Shown: positions 48,101 through 59,099 of the stretch, one piece after another
Numbering within the stretch: the first letter of the stretch is position 1
Layout: each line of letters begins with the position of its first letter
Assembly: GCF_954871325.1 (NCBI RefSeq)
Contig: NC_088776.1
Coordinates: forward strand, 35,946,508 to 36,010,507
Direction: 5' to 3'
DNA from: Gordionus sp. m RMFG-2023
Taxonomy: Eukaryota; Nematomorpha; Gordioida; Chordodea; Parachordodidae
Length of the DNA stretch: 64,000 nucleotides
Notes under the pieces: model-generated
The model's database searches: none
What the model was told of the DNA's origin: nothing
What the model saw: only the letters and a program-made list of their open reading frames with translations
Position numbers and translations under genes: made by a program

Positions 48101-51100
48101 AAAATATAATTTTTAAAAAATAATATAAAATTTTTATAATTTTATTAATTTTTTTCCTGGAATCTCCCTAAAAAATAGTCACTTAAAACTATAATTGATA
48201 AAGCAAGGGATGTTGTAAAATATTTAAGAACTCCCACAATTGTTAGAATATTAACATCCATGAAAAGGTAAATGGCAATTTTAGATTGCACAACATGTTG
48301 GTCCTCTATGTGTATGATGCTAGAGCGATTATTAAGTTTGAAAGATTTCTGTAATGATTTTATCATAGGAGCATGTGAAATCATTTTTTCAGAAGATGAT
48401 TGGAATCAAGTAAAAGAGCTTACTAGTGTGCTGGTTCCTTTAAAAATAACAACATTAAGAGTGCAGAACAATTATATTTATCGGATTTTTATGACATGGT
48501 TAAGATGTCGATTAGAGTTAGGGAGATTAACAAGTTCTTTTTCAAATGAAGTATTAGAAAATACGAAAATAAGAGAGCAACAATATTTACAAAATAGTGT
48601 TGTATATGCTTCGATATATTTAGACCCGCGATATCAGGTTTTATTAAGTAGTGAGAAAAAACAAATGGCTATAGACCATCTTGAAGATTTATGGCATACC
48701 CAAAACTCTATTATTTACAATACATTAGTGGTTACAACAATATCTACTGGTTGTAGCGATAACAATGATAATGATAATGATAACGATATTGATGATCTGG
48801 AAATTAAAAATTAAATTATCATCTTAGAAAGGAGCAAAAAATATCTATTGTATCTTTAATAGAAAAGTTCTCGGAAGTTATGAGAATAAATAGAGATGCA
48901 AACATTTTAAAATTCTGGGAGGAAAATTCTTCAATATATCCAGAATTATATACCTTTTCTAGAATCGTCATGGCTGTACCGGCGACACAAGTACAATAAT
49001 TTATGTATTATAAAAATGACTATCTATTTTAGGTAAGCGTAGAACGTGGATTTTCATCGTTGACTAATTTCTGTGGAAATCTGAAGGATGATATTTTAGA
49101 AGATATCATGATTATGCGATTGTATAAAATATTTAAAATATAAATTATCTCATTTCGAATTATAAATGTGTATATATATTGAAGTATAATAAAAAATGAA
49201 TGAAAAAAAGTTTTATTTTGAGTCATTATTTTTATGTTTCCTCTGAACCCGGACCCGAACCTTGGACCAGGGTCCTTTTTAAATTTATTACCAGACCCGG
49301 ACCCTTTTTTATGTCGAAGGGTTCACATCCCTGATAAGAATCCGAAAGAATAAATTTAAATATATAATTCGAAAATTAAATTTTTTTGACGGAATCCCGA
49401 ATCTATAATTTTAGGATTTGAATTCACCCGAAACCCTCGTTTTTAGTATATTTAAAAACTTAGATCATTTATAAAGAGTATTTTTTTAATTTTGAAAACT
49501 GTCGGAATCGTATTCGGGCATATATAGGGGAACCAACACTGCGAACGCTACAGACTTTTAAGATGCAAATAATATAAAAAATAGGCAAAAAGCATGCAAA
49601 ACAAAAAAAGAATAAAAACCTAATAAATTGTGAAATTTATTTTTACAAAATATGACCCCGCATTTTACCACAATATAAAAAAATTTGTTATCTGGAGGCC
49701 TTTTGGCAGGAAGCTAAATTATATTTACGAAAACTGATAAATATCCGAAAGAGAGGGTATTGCCCGCTCCCCTTGGTTACGCCAATGTTTACCCTAATGA
49801 TTAATGTTATTTTGAACATTAAAACCAAACCTGTTTTTATTTTTTTGTGGCTAAAGTAATTTAAAATTGGTTCAGGTTGACCAATCATCGTAAAAGTAGA
49901 TTTAATAGATGGCATCTAAGAGTTCATTCAGTACAAACCCTTGATTGTAATAATGAATTTGAGAATTCATAGAAAAATAATTATAAATTTTTATACTTTA
50001 TAAAATCAGAGACCTGCAGAAGTCAATATTTTAAGCCCAACCTGGATTTAAAAAAATCACCATTTTTTTGTTATTTTTAATAATTTTAACTAAAGACTTT
50101 TATTCCGGGGGGAGGGGAGGGGGGGTTATAATAGGTGTGTCACTAGCCTTTACAATCTCAGAGGGTTCAAATTTTTTTCAAAATGACCTTTTTTAGCTAA
50201 CATTTTTAAAATGACTTTATTTTTTAGCTAACTTGCTATAAAAAAATTCAAAATTTTCAGTGGACTGAAGTCCCTACACTGACATTATTGATGCTAATGA
50301 GTTAAGACCCAAGGTTGTTACTGAAATAGGAGAAAAGGGGGTAGATAGTTATGAAGATGCCATTGTCATTTTAATAAAATTGGAGGGTGTAGTTTGATTT
50401 GAATTTCCTTTCCCTTTTTTGCTAATATTAAAATTTCCTTATTTGCTAATCTTGGTAGAAGGTGGCAAACGGGGTAATATCATCATTAGCTGGGAGGGGG
50501 GGGTGTAGAATAGAGGTCGACAATGGGAGAGTTTTAAGCCAGCCTACCCATGCCCGGCTTAAAAATTTAGGTGAGCATATCAGTTAAAAAATATTTTTAA
50601 TCAAATGGGCAGGCAGGGAGGTGGGTGAATTTAAAATTTTTGTACAAAATGAGCAGAATAAAAATATTGCATATTTCATAAATTTAAGTTAAAAACATTA
50701 AAATAACGAGCCAAACCAACCAATAAAATAATTCTTAATATTAAGTGAGTGAGTTAAACAAAAATTTAAGAAAAATAGTTGAAAAGGTGGCTTACATTTT
50801 TTAAAAAAGTTTGGGTTAAAAACTTGCCCATTGCAACCTCTTGTATAGAAATCCTTGATTTTGAAAATTAAAGGGAAATTAAAAACATGTAGTAAATGAA
50901 TGTCAAATGATCTATTATATTTGCCAACAGATTAATTGATATAATTTTAATTAACACTTGGCCCAGGTTTTGCAAAAAAAATATTTTTAGGTTTGGCTTG
51001 AGTTTGTAATTTTTTTAAGCCTAGCCCAGATTTTAATACTATTTTACAACCTACTCTAAAAACATGTAAAAATTTATGTTTTACTGCAATTATATTTATA

Positions 51101-52705
51101 TCAATTTTTGTTTAAAATAAATCATAACTTAATTCAAAAAAAAAAAACCTTTGTATTATTTTGGCAATATTGAGCTAAAACATTTTGTAAATATCTCAAG
51201 CAACTAGTTATTTGAATTAAACGAATATGGGGTGATGTAGGAAGGAAATAGAGATGTGTATTAGCTATACATATTACATCATCAGTTAAGTTATACTTGC
51301 ATTTCAAAAGTGTAACCTATTATAACAATTCAATTTTTAATAAAATAATTAATTATATATTTACCTGAAAAACAGATTTCTTACTCATTATATTTTCTTT
51401 GAGTCTAGGGTATTGCTGTATGGTTTTATATAGTTCTTGATTAGCTTGAATTGCATTAGGTATTGAAATATCATATTTAGAAATAAGACTGTGTTAAAAA
51501 TATTATTTCATTTTAATTACTAAAATGAATACTCAAATTTTGAATTTTTGTAAAATAAAGCACAGCCTTCAGCAACTGTGTCTCCTTTAAATAGAGATAG
51601 CCCAGAATAACCATACTGAGATAATCCAATATTCAAGTGAGTATTAAAAAGTTTTTTATCAACTTCTTGTAAACATATAAGATCAGCATTATAATCTAAC
51701 AGAAAAAAAATATTAATAAGAAATTCGTAATCATACTTATTATTTCATTAAATATTATATTTTGCCTATATTCATATTTTAATGCAAATGGAGGACAATA
51801 TGGAAATAAAGTTGTTTTAGAATAATCAGACTTTGCATAAAGATCTGCTAAAATGTTATAAGAGCATATTCTAATCCTAACTTAAATTTATAAATGTAAT
51901 ACAAAATAAGCTACTCTGGAAATGAAACTGGAGCGATAGTAAGTTTATGTCTTTTTTGGAGGATATTATTTAATGGTTCTTTAGAAATCAGATTTGACAC
52001 TATAAATTCTGATTGTCCTCTTAAATTATTTTTACTAGGTATGCATAATAATCCAATTTTCAAATTTACTTCATTTTTATTAGGGTTATATATCAAATTT
52101 TCACTCACTTTTGTCCATTTTGATTCATCATAATCTTTGTACATTATATCCCCATTATATAATTCATTTGTATGCTCCTTTTCAATATGTGGCTTCATCC
52201 AAAAATATTGAACATCAACATCATCTTCATTGACTTCTATATATGGGAAAAAAGGGCATCCAACCATAGGTTTTTTAGGCAATTTTAAAATTTTAATATA
52301 AGGGGCATTCATTATTATTCTGTAATGTATTTCACCAATAATTATATTGGAATCTTTGCTTTGTAAAGCCTGTTCCAGTGTTAAGGTATTTATATCAATA
52401 TCATTATTATAAAAAATTTGAATATCAAGAGGAGAAGATTTGACAGAACAATTAACCTTTTTATTAATTATATTGCTTATTATAGAGGATTGAATTTTTT
52501 GAAGAGTTATAGAAAATCTTTCAGTTTTAGACCTTGAAAAATTAAATAGTTTTGGTGCCAATTTAAACTCTTCATTATAATATCTAAAACATAAATTATA
52601 AGTTTCACTGTTGAGTAATTTAGCATATAAGGGATAAATAATCATTTGCTTTGATAATTTCTTGATTAAGGATGATAGATTTAAAAGTTTTTTTGTAAAA
52701 AACAT
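45089..52705 (-). CDS. PDE12: 2',5'-phosphodiesterase 12 (mitochondrial EEP nuclease)
   Basis: PDE12 degrades 2',5'-oligoadenylates and removes poly(A) from mitochondrial mRNAs in the matrix. Exons on the - strand: 52705-51915, 51876-51737, 51695-51533, 51488-51365, 51316-51149, 46082-45968, 45595-45441, 45196-45089; all junctions keep phase, giving 587 codons plus TAA (human 609). The chosen ATG at 52703-52705 opens a basic amphipathic MFFTKKLLNLSSLIKKLSKQ, a plausible mitochondrial presequence; an upstream TTG at 52726 is in frame but not an ATG. The N-terminal PDE12-specific region is in exon 1 and the EEP nuclease follows. Catalytic blocks are all present: SYNILAD, CLQEVD, ANTHLY, CGDFNSSP and SDHLALV. 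It is apparently intact and converges with SGSM. Confidence 0.96.
45441..45595 (-). CDS. PDE12: PDE12 exon 7
   Basis: LSHNFELYSACGQPEYTNFV and GFQKCIDYVFVE align with LTHFFKLKSACGEPAYTNYV and GFHGCLDYIFID. Acceptor atccccag, donor GAACAG|gtttta. Confidence 0.95.
45968..46082 (-). CDS. PDE12: PDE12 exon 6 (GDFN motif)
   Basis: RPRVIICGDFNSSPQTDLYQ aligns with GIPVIFCGDFNSTPSTGMYH; Asp and Asn of GDFN are metal-binding/catalytic in the EEP superfamily. Acceptor taatttaag, donor AAAAG|gtttta, phase 1. Confidence 0.95.
47224..47560. mobile_element. Palindromic MITE, CCTAGACTGACGATTC family
   Basis: About 45-bp near-perfect inverted arms (ATAATACCTAGACTGACG ... CGTCAGTCTAGGTATTAT) separated by about 250 bp. 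No duplication is separable from the arms. Related copy at 35051-35200. Confidence 0.75.
47960..49336 (+). mobile_element. hAT transposon with transposase remnant
   Basis: Left edge is rich in GAACCCGGACCCTGAACCC and right edge in CTGAACCCGGACCCGAACC, ending AGGGTTCACATCCCTG. The right terminus (inverted CAGGGATGTGAACCC) matches a degenerate left counterpart (TAGAGTAATTCCTGAACCC). No clear 8-bp duplication, so borders are approximate. It carries its transposase in the same orientation. Confidence 0.75.
48175..49142 (+). pseudogene. hAT transposase (C-terminal half), disrupted
   Basis: Upstream, DKARDVVKYLRTP leads to a TAA; then a 180-codon frame (48272-48814) has CTTCWSSMCMMLERLLSLK, the family's 'TRWNSTY.MLeRLL' block with R changed to C. 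After a second break, WEENSSIYPELYTFSRIVM and VPATQ are followed by VSVERGFSSLTNF and LEDIMIMRLY, the hAT dimerisation/ERxFS domain; VPATQ and VSVERG are separated by what looks like a 42-bp intron (48991-49032). Two breaks, and the N-terminal zinc finger and catalytic core are missing. Confidence 0.88.
50105..50290. mobile_element. G-run repeat fragment (TAGCCTTTACAATCTCA type)
   Basis: A G-run, then GTCACTAGCCTTTACAATC and degenerate AAAATGACCTTTTTTAGCTAAC repeats, the inverted relative of 42496-42800; the CTAGCCTTTACAATCTCA end recurs at 53077 and 57975. Confidence 0.55.
51149..51316 (-). CDS. PDE12: PDE12 exon 5
   Basis: DDVICIANTHLYFLPTSPHI and RLIQITSCLRYLQNV align with KRICVANTHLYWHPKGGYI and RLIQMAVALAHIRHV. 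Acceptor tataatag, donor ACAAAG|gttttt, phase 0. Confidence 0.95.
51365..51488 (-). CDS. PDE12: PDE12 exon 4
   Basis: LISKYDISIPNAIQANQELY then IMSKKSVFQ aligns with LLSQHDISFYEALESDPLH and VLQRSSVLQ. Acceptor taacacag, donor CAG|gtaaat. Confidence 0.93.
51533..51695 (-). CDS. PDE12: PDE12 exon 3 (catalytic Glu)
   Basis: YNADLICLQEVDKKLF aligns with YNADVICLQEVDRAVF and carries the metal-binding Glu; GDTVAEGCALFYKNSKF aligns with the following block. Acceptor ttctgttag, donor TTTGA|gtattc, phase 2. Confidence 0.95.
51737..51876 (-). CDS. PDE12: PDE12 exon 2 (catalytic Asn)
   Basis: IRICSYNILADLYAKSDYS then LFPYCPPFALKYEYRQN aligns with IRTVSYNILADTYAQTEFS and LYPYCAPYALELDYRQN. Acceptor taagttag, donor ATAA|gtatga, phase 1. 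Confidence 0.95.
51915..52705 (-). CDS. PDE12: PDE12 exon 1 (presequence and N-terminal domain)
   Basis: A single 791-bp exon. After the basic presequence come IIIGEIHYRIIMNAPYIKIL and KKPMVGCPFFPYIEV, aligning with LQIGDVKYKVERNPPAFTEL and RYIMAGFPVCPKLSL, and then ENLIYNPNKNEVNLKIGLLC against ERVYTPSNADIGLRLKLHC. Donor CCAGA|gtagct, phase 2. Confidence 0.95.
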
Positions 52706-53076
52706 GGCATTTTGATATAACCACAACTTTTAGAAAATCTTCTTAATTTACATGAGACAAGTATAAATAATGTAAGGTTTATTCGTCATTGTGTTTAATA
52801 ATATAACGATGCCAAATCTTAACATGCATGGATTATATTATCTTTTTTTGATAATATTTAATAAAGGTATATATTAGGGGGGGGGGGCATAGGTTTTTTC
52901 GGGGGGTTTGCTGCCAGCGTATTTAGTCATGTAGACCCTGGGTAGGCATCAAAATTAGAAAGTGGGTAAAAATCTAAAAGGAGTTAAATTTATTTGGGGG
53001 GGGGGGTACCAATTACATTAAATGGAATCGGGTAAAATATATTGCTGTATTTATTTATTAATTGAATTATATGCAG
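52706..53076. promoter_or_regulatory. Upstream region of PDE12
   Basis: The sequence just 5' of the PDE12 start (on its - strand) must contain its promoter, but I see no specific element. Two G-runs occur at about 52879-52888 and 52997-53006. Confidence 0.3.
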
Positions 53077-53960
53077 GGGCGTCGCTAGCCTTTACAATCT
53101 CATGGGGCTCAACGAAAAAAAAATATGGGGGGGGGCGAAGCCCCCATGCCCCCTAATTTGCAAGTCTTCGGCCCTCTTTTGCCCGGACTTCGGTCAGGTT
53201 TTATATTAATATATTATACCTTTTTAAAATTTGCTAGCTCTGAACAATTATTCTGAATTTCTTATTTTATTTCATACAAAATAAACAAACATATAGATAA
53301 TTAAAACAATAGAAGACATTTCTAAAAATAATATTTTTTAATATAAAATCTTTTTATAACAGTATAAAATATTTTCGATTGCTGATATAAAAAATATTTG
53401 AGTCAAAAGAATTACAGGTGATAAAAAAGGTTAATTAATTCATACATATGCCTCATTTTTAGCAACTTACATTGACAAATGGTCATGAAACTAATAAAAC
53501 ACTGTTACCATTTTAGACAATGTTCTATAGAATGGACTAATAAGGAAAAATTTAAAGACCACGATCAATTCAAATCAAAGCTATATGGTGGTTATAGTTT
53601 CCTCTTAGATGACATGATGGAACCTAAATAATTAATAGAGAAAATTATTGTGAGATATTAAATTTCTAAAAGAATATCTTCGATTTTTAATGATATACAA
53701 AAGACTACAAAGTTGGCCATTATTGCTTATCTAAAATATACAATCATATGCTCTCAGCAGCTGTAGTAACAATCATAAATCACATAACCACACAAATAAT
53801 AGATTCTGGTTAATATGCAGTGATAGCATGACACTCACGATGTTAACTCATATCAGATTTTATTATGTTAGAACAAAAACAATAAAAATCCTTAGAAGAA
53901 ATTATGAAAATATAATGTAGCCAAGTTATTTACATTGCTAATATGCCATATGAAAAAGGA
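53077..53960. mobile_element. CAGGGGCGTCGCTAGCC element, copy 1
   Basis: Starts CAGGGGCGTCGCTAGCC, then TTTACAATCTCATGGG and a G-run with an adjacent GGGGGCGAAGCCCCC hairpin. The 53540-53960 part is collinear with 58046-58466 (e.g. TATGCTCTCAGCAGCTGTAG in both). Ends resemble DUF4371-type hAT elements; no transposase recognised. Confidence 0.6.
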
Positions 53961-54346
53961 AACATTTTGTAACTATAAAATAAGAATTAGAATGATATGA
54001 TGAAAGCAATTAAAATTTTATATATTATTGTCGAGCCCCCTCTTGTTATATTATATTTTAAAATAAAGTAGTTTATAATAATATTAAAAAGATGTATAAT
54101 TTTTATTAATATTTTGAATTAATGAATGCAAATTGTTACTTATATTTATTATCAAAAGCATTTATCAGTAAAATTTATTAAAGTATTAACTGTAATATAT
54201 TATATAACAGTCAAATACGTCTGTAAAAGTGCCATTTTACCTAATATTTTATTATCAATTTACTTACTTTTTATAAAAAAAACTCGTGCTTATTTGGACT
54301 TTGAAAATATTTTAATAAAAAGACAGAGTAATTAAATTTAAAAATG
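53961..54346. other. AT-rich intergenic sequence
   Basis: Nothing recognised; a 69-codon frame here has only chance composition. Confidence 0.4.
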
Positions 54347-54719
54347 AATAATATCAGGCGCGTACGCAGGAATTTGGTCTGGGGGGGGATAATAAATTTT
54401 TTTAAGAAATAATATTTTCAATTAAAAATACTAAGCATAAATTTATTAGGATTAATAACTTTTCTAATACACAATTTTAAACTAATGTGAATTAAAAAAA
54501 TTATATATATAAACCGGCATTTAAATGTGAATCATAAAATATAAAGTGAATATAACACACGATATGAATCACCTAAATGACCCAAAATTGAAATTTGAAT
54601 TTTTTGAGCTTTTAAAATATATAAAGTATAAAAAATTTAAATATTGTAAATATAAATTAATACACAAAAAGTTTCTTAGGAATAATTGTATTTTGTATGT
54701 TTTGAGCTAATTTTTCAAT

Positions 54720-54775
54720 TATCAATCCTTGCTTGGCGTTTTTTCAATTATCAATCCTTGCTTGGCGTTAAATGT
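54720..54775. repeat. Two-copy ~28-bp tandem repeat
   Basis: TTTTTCAATTATCAATCC plus TTGCTTGGCGTT occurs twice head to tail within the hAT element. Confidence 0.85.
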
Positions 54776-54844
54776 CTATGAATATTCAAAAGATCCAAAT
54801 CATTCAATCTACTTTCAGATGTTGTATTTCATAGGTATGTTTTT

Positions 54845-55178
54845 CACAGACTTGCAGGCCCGGCCCCTGAGCCGGACCGTATTTTAATTTTTTTAAATAT
54901 ACCCGGGACGGGCTCGTAATTTTTTTTTTAAAAACACCCGGGCTGGGCCTGAAAATTTTTTAAGAAAAAATATCCGAGCCGAGTTGTATATTTTAAAACC
55001 AAATATTTGAAATCGCCATTATTAGCTATAAATATCAAAAATAAATATAATTTATTTTAAAAAATTCGGGCTAAGCCAGCCGGGCCGGGCCTGAATATTT
55101 TTTTAAAAAAACCCGGGCCGGAAAAAATTTTAAAATAAAATCTGGGCCTGGTCCTGATGGTACCTCTGCAAGGCTCTG
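54845..55178. mobile_element. GGCC-rich MITE nested in the hAT element
   Basis: Ends CACAGACTTGCAGGCCC and CTCTGCAAGGCTCTG with many CCCGGGC and GGGCCGGGC blocks; same family as 333-523 but longer because the GC-rich module is repeated. Confidence 0.75.
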
Positions 55179-55347
55179 TTATTCTTCTTAAAAAAGTGAA
55201 TGTTCTCTCATTAGTTTACTAAAGAGCTGCTAATATATATATAACCATTTTAATAATTGGGAGTATAATCTAAAATGTGTTTGAAATAAAAAGCATCCAT
55301 AGCATTTTTTGGGACTGTATCAACCATAGTTAATCTTTTAATCATAG

Positions 55348-55920
55348 TTATTCAGCTAATAAGGCATCATAAGATATTTTAACATCTTCATGATAAAAAT
55401 ATAACAAATATTTATATTTTTTTTCTATCACCATATGAAAAAGGTTGGGAGAGGGGACATTTGTTTTATAATACTCTTCTACTGATCCTATATTAATGTT
55501 TTGATGATGAGCTTGCTTGCTGCAAGTCGAGGGGGACAAATATTTAACACGTATAGCTCTGCTTTTGACTCAACAATAACATATAAAATATGAAATTCTT
55601 CAACAACACTAGCTCTATTTCCTTGAATTCTAATAAAATGCTCTCCGCTATTCTCATCTTCTTAATCAAGTCAGTGTCATGTTTTTAAAAGTATTACATA
55701 AAATAGTTGTATAATTAAATAATACATTCTAATGAGAAAAAAAATTTGGAATAAGTATTGAATCCAATAATTTTCTTGCTTCTAAGGAAATATTTCTTTC
55801 AAGCCATTGTGATATTTCAGTAATAGCATTAATAATCAGCTCTTCTAACTCCAAAATAGCTGTTACTGTGGCGGAGACTCGATCTCGTTGGACAAGCTTG
55901 CAATTTTTTTCTCCCTGTTG
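55348..55920 (-). pseudogene. DUF4371/hAT transposase fragments
   Basis: CKLVQRDRVSATVTAILELE and SQWLERNISLEARKLL (about 55770-55905), then KQAHHQNINIGSVEEYYKTN (55348-55539), matching the family's 'RQthR.N....s.eeYyr...yiP' block. Multiple breaks; inactive. Confidence 0.75.
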
Positions 55921-56072
55921 GACAAGGAGTTTCAGAGATAATTATTATTTTATTAGAAATTTAGATAAATATTACGCCACTAAAATTTGAAAATAATAGG
56001 TAAATTACGCCAAGGAAAACTTGAAATCGAAATTGATTGATAAAATAACTTAGTAGATGAATGTGATAAATA

Positions 56073-56074
56073 AA

Positions 56075-56106
<32 letters not shown>

Positions 56107-56108
56107 GA
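56073..56108. repeat. (TA)n microsatellite
   Basis: An uninterrupted TA run with a single GT variant inside the hAT element. Confidence 0.9.
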
Positions 56109-56255
56109 TATAAGAATAAATATTAACAAATATAAATTAATATTAACAATAATATTTTTGAAAAATATAATCCGGCATCTGCATTTTTTGGCTTGGGGGG
56201 AGGGATTTGTCTCCCTGTCCCCCCCCCCCCCGCTGCGTACGCGCCTGAATAATAT

Positions 56256-57974
56256 AGTCGATTAGTTATTTTAAACTCTACTAATTTCAATATTAAATTT
56301 GTTAATTTTCAATTAATAAATGATTATATTTTTTTTATTATGATAATTTAAATAATAAAAATATTAAACTTCAACTGTTAATGCTAAATAATATTTAGTG
56401 AGTGATATTGATACACAGAATTTGACTGCAAGCTGACATAGTGAGAATATAATTTATATGTATTAATCTAATCTAATTAGAAAAAAAATGAATTTAAAAA
56501 AGTTAGTTAATTAAGGTAAGTAAAAATTTAAACTTAAACTCTTTTTAAACTAAATATTTTTATTCAATTTTATTGTAAAAAAATTAATTACGAAAATCAT
56601 TAATCCAATAAAAAAAATTAATTATCAAAAATTAATGATAAAAAATTAATGTCTTTTACAAAAAATCTTCAAGAAAAAAATTAATGATATCCAATTCACA
56701 AAAATGTATATTTCAAATATAAAAAAAACAATATGTGTGTAATTGCCCTATATTATCAGATATTTATAAAAAAATCGCATATGCTTCAAAAATATAAAAA
56801 TAATGGCGATCTTTTCTCAATAAAAACAAAACTCAAAACGAAAAAATATATCTTTTTTTGTTAATCGAAGATGTTCCCATAATTTATATCATAAAACACA
56901 TAAGAGATTTTTTTTAACAAAATAAAATAAGATTTTTTAATTGACATTTTAATTATTAAATTAAATATCAACAATAACCATTACAAACTAGGACATTAAT
57001 AATTAAAATATTCATTTAATAAAAATTTAGATAGTCTTATTAATTTTTAAATAATAAAATAAAATGTATATATTACCTGATAGAATTATATTTTTCATTT
57101 TTCATAAGGGGGGGGGAAGTTGAACCCCCCCCCCCCCCCTCATGCCTACGTCACTGTATCTATTCTAATATATATCTATTATTAAATATCGACCAAACTA
57201 TATATTGCATATAATCATAATCATTTAAAATAAAAGGTTTTTCCCTAAACATAGAATCTTTTATTTAAATAAAATTAATATAATACCTCCAAAAATAGTT
57301 ATACTACAAAGCTAACAATATTCTTTATAATAATTCCCTGATTATTACATATTACAATTATACAAATTTCTATAAATTGTCGTCCGAATGTTTGGTTATT
57401 TCATCTCCGCTATTTCTCAAAAATTATTCTTTTCATAAATCTATTATTTAAGAATATTTTAATAAATTTGCAACATAAAATCTTTTATTTTAAATAATAA
57501 AATTAATTATAGCCAATATAAGTTTATTTTATCTCCCTATTTATCCTTATTGTTAAAATTATAATATTCCATATATAAAAGGTAATCAATAATTCAACTA
57601 TTAATTTTTTAAAACATTCACCTATCATATAATAGAAATAAAGAGTTATTATAACTGATTTAATGGCTTCATATATAAATCCTGATATTACTTATCCAAA
57701 TAATAAAAAATTAACAAGAAAGAGGCCTATTAATTTCTATCAATGGAAACAAACTTGAAAATACAGATTTAATTGAAAGTAGAAAGTCATATGTATAATT
57801 GTAGTATTATTAGCGTCAACGTGACAAAAATTTCACTGTATGCAGACCCCTCTAAAAAAAATTCCCACCCTATTAATTACACTTATTTAATTATAAAGTA
57901 TGTTCCCTTCATAAATTTTATAAAGAATTATTTAGCTCTACTACTACCAACATCAAAATATTCTGAATATAAAA
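56256..57974. other. AT-rich sequence with a G/C-run element end
   Basis: 57110-57160 has a G-run, a C-run and CATGCCTACGTCACTG, an end of the CAGTGACGTAGGCATG type seen in DUF4371-type hAT elements; no partner end was identified. The rest holds no recognised gene. Confidence 0.5.
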
Positions 57975-58466
57975 GCAGGGCGTCGCTAGCTTTTACAATC
58001 TAGAAAAAATTTATAGGCCTAAACAAATCAATAATTTTTGAAGAAGAGATTATAAACGACCAATCTAAATCATAAAACTATATGGTAGTTAGAGTTTTTT
58101 TTTAAATGACATGATGGAAATTAAATAAGTAATCGAGAAAATTTGTGAGATATTAAATTTCTAAAAGATTATCTTCCATTTTTAATGATATATAAACGAC
58201 TACACAGTAGTCCATTATTGCTTATCTAAAATATGCAATCATATGCTCTCAGCAGCTGTAGTAATAATCTTAAATTACATAGCCACACAAATAATATGCT
58301 GGTTAATTTGCAGTCATAGCCATGACACTCACGATGTAAACTAATATCAGAATTTATTATGTTGGAATAAATTGATAAAATTTATAACACTAAAAATTTT
58401 TGGAAGAAATAATTATGCATATATATTGAAGTCTTGAGTTATTTATACGGCAATGCCATATTAGAA
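57975..58466. mobile_element. CAGGGCGTCGCTAGC element, copy 2
   Basis: Starts GCAGGGCGTCGCTAGC TTTTACAATCT and is collinear with 53540-53960 over about 420 bp, with roughly a tenth of positions changed. It is cut at its right side by the MITE at 58469. Confidence 0.7.
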
Positions 58467-58468
58467 AT

Positions 58469-58691
58469 TAGTGTTGTTAAACGTCTAGTTTTGAGCCGAT
58501 TTTTAAAAACCGCTAACTTAATATTTTAGCCAGAAAAATATTGCCTAAGCCACGAGATATCGCTAATAGATGTCTAAACCTTTGTTCCTTCTACAAACAA
58601 AATCTTCAGGTCTTGTGAATATTATTCTAGATGAAATATTGAGTTAGCCATTTTTAAAAATCGGCTCAAAACGAGCCGTTTAACAACACCT
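58469..58691. mobile_element. hAT MITE, TAGTGTTGTTAAAC family, copy 2
   Basis: TAGTGTTGTTAAACG to CGTTTAACAACACC with the same interior as 8061-8283, including the AATATTTTAGCCAGAAAAATATT core. The target duplication is not clear here. Confidence 0.85.
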
Positions 58692-59099
58692 GTATGACTA
58701 AATACTGCGTTGCTAAACTGCATTGCTAAAAAGCAATTAATCATAATCAATCAAAATTTGATTATATAATATTTTTAAAAAAAAATTTTTCAAAAAAATT
58801 TTTTTTATTTTACATAAATCAATTTTTAATTAAGTAAAAAATTGATATTAAATATCAAATAATTTAAAATTCTATTTTTACTTAATATTATTGGAAAAAA
58901 AATATATTTACTAGCTTCTTACAACTTAAATTTTATTTTTCAATTACAAAATTTAACAAATTTATATGCATAAGAGGGCGATTGGATAGCGGTTTTTTTT
59001 GTATTTGGGTATAAATACAAATGAAAAACCTAAAAAAAATTTAAAAAATAGAGGTTTCTTTGACTTTTAATTAATGAGTAGGTTTAGAATCGAAAAATA

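Larger units (their letters stand above)
46083..51148 (-). other. PDE12 intron 5 (5.1 kb) with transposon insertions
   Basis: Contains a palindromic MITE (47224-47560), a degraded hAT (47960-49336), a GGCC-type MITE end (about 50009-50060) and a G-run repeat (50105-50290). A further AAGCC/GGCTT-rich repeat lies at 50510-51060. The other PDE12 introns are only 36 to 245 bp, so this one has been inflated by insertions. Confidence 0.7.
54355..56247 (-). mobile_element. hAT element (DUF4371 type), CAGGCGCGTACGCAG ends
   Basis: A 1893-bp element with inverted ends CAGGCGCGTACGCAG and CTGCGTACGCGCCTG, each followed inward by a long G-run (C-run on the right), and a perfect 8-bp duplication aataatat (54347-54354, 56248-56255). 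It carries transposase fragments on the - strand and a nested GGCC-type MITE. A decayed copy, possibly mobilised in trans. Confidence 0.93.

Noticed and set aside
48145-48384. 79-codon - strand frame
   Set aside because: Shadow of the hAT transposase frame on the + strand.
52706-52726. Upstream start of PDE12 at 52726
   Set aside because: The codon there is TTG; the first ATG in frame is at 52703-52705 and yields a good mitochondrial presequence.
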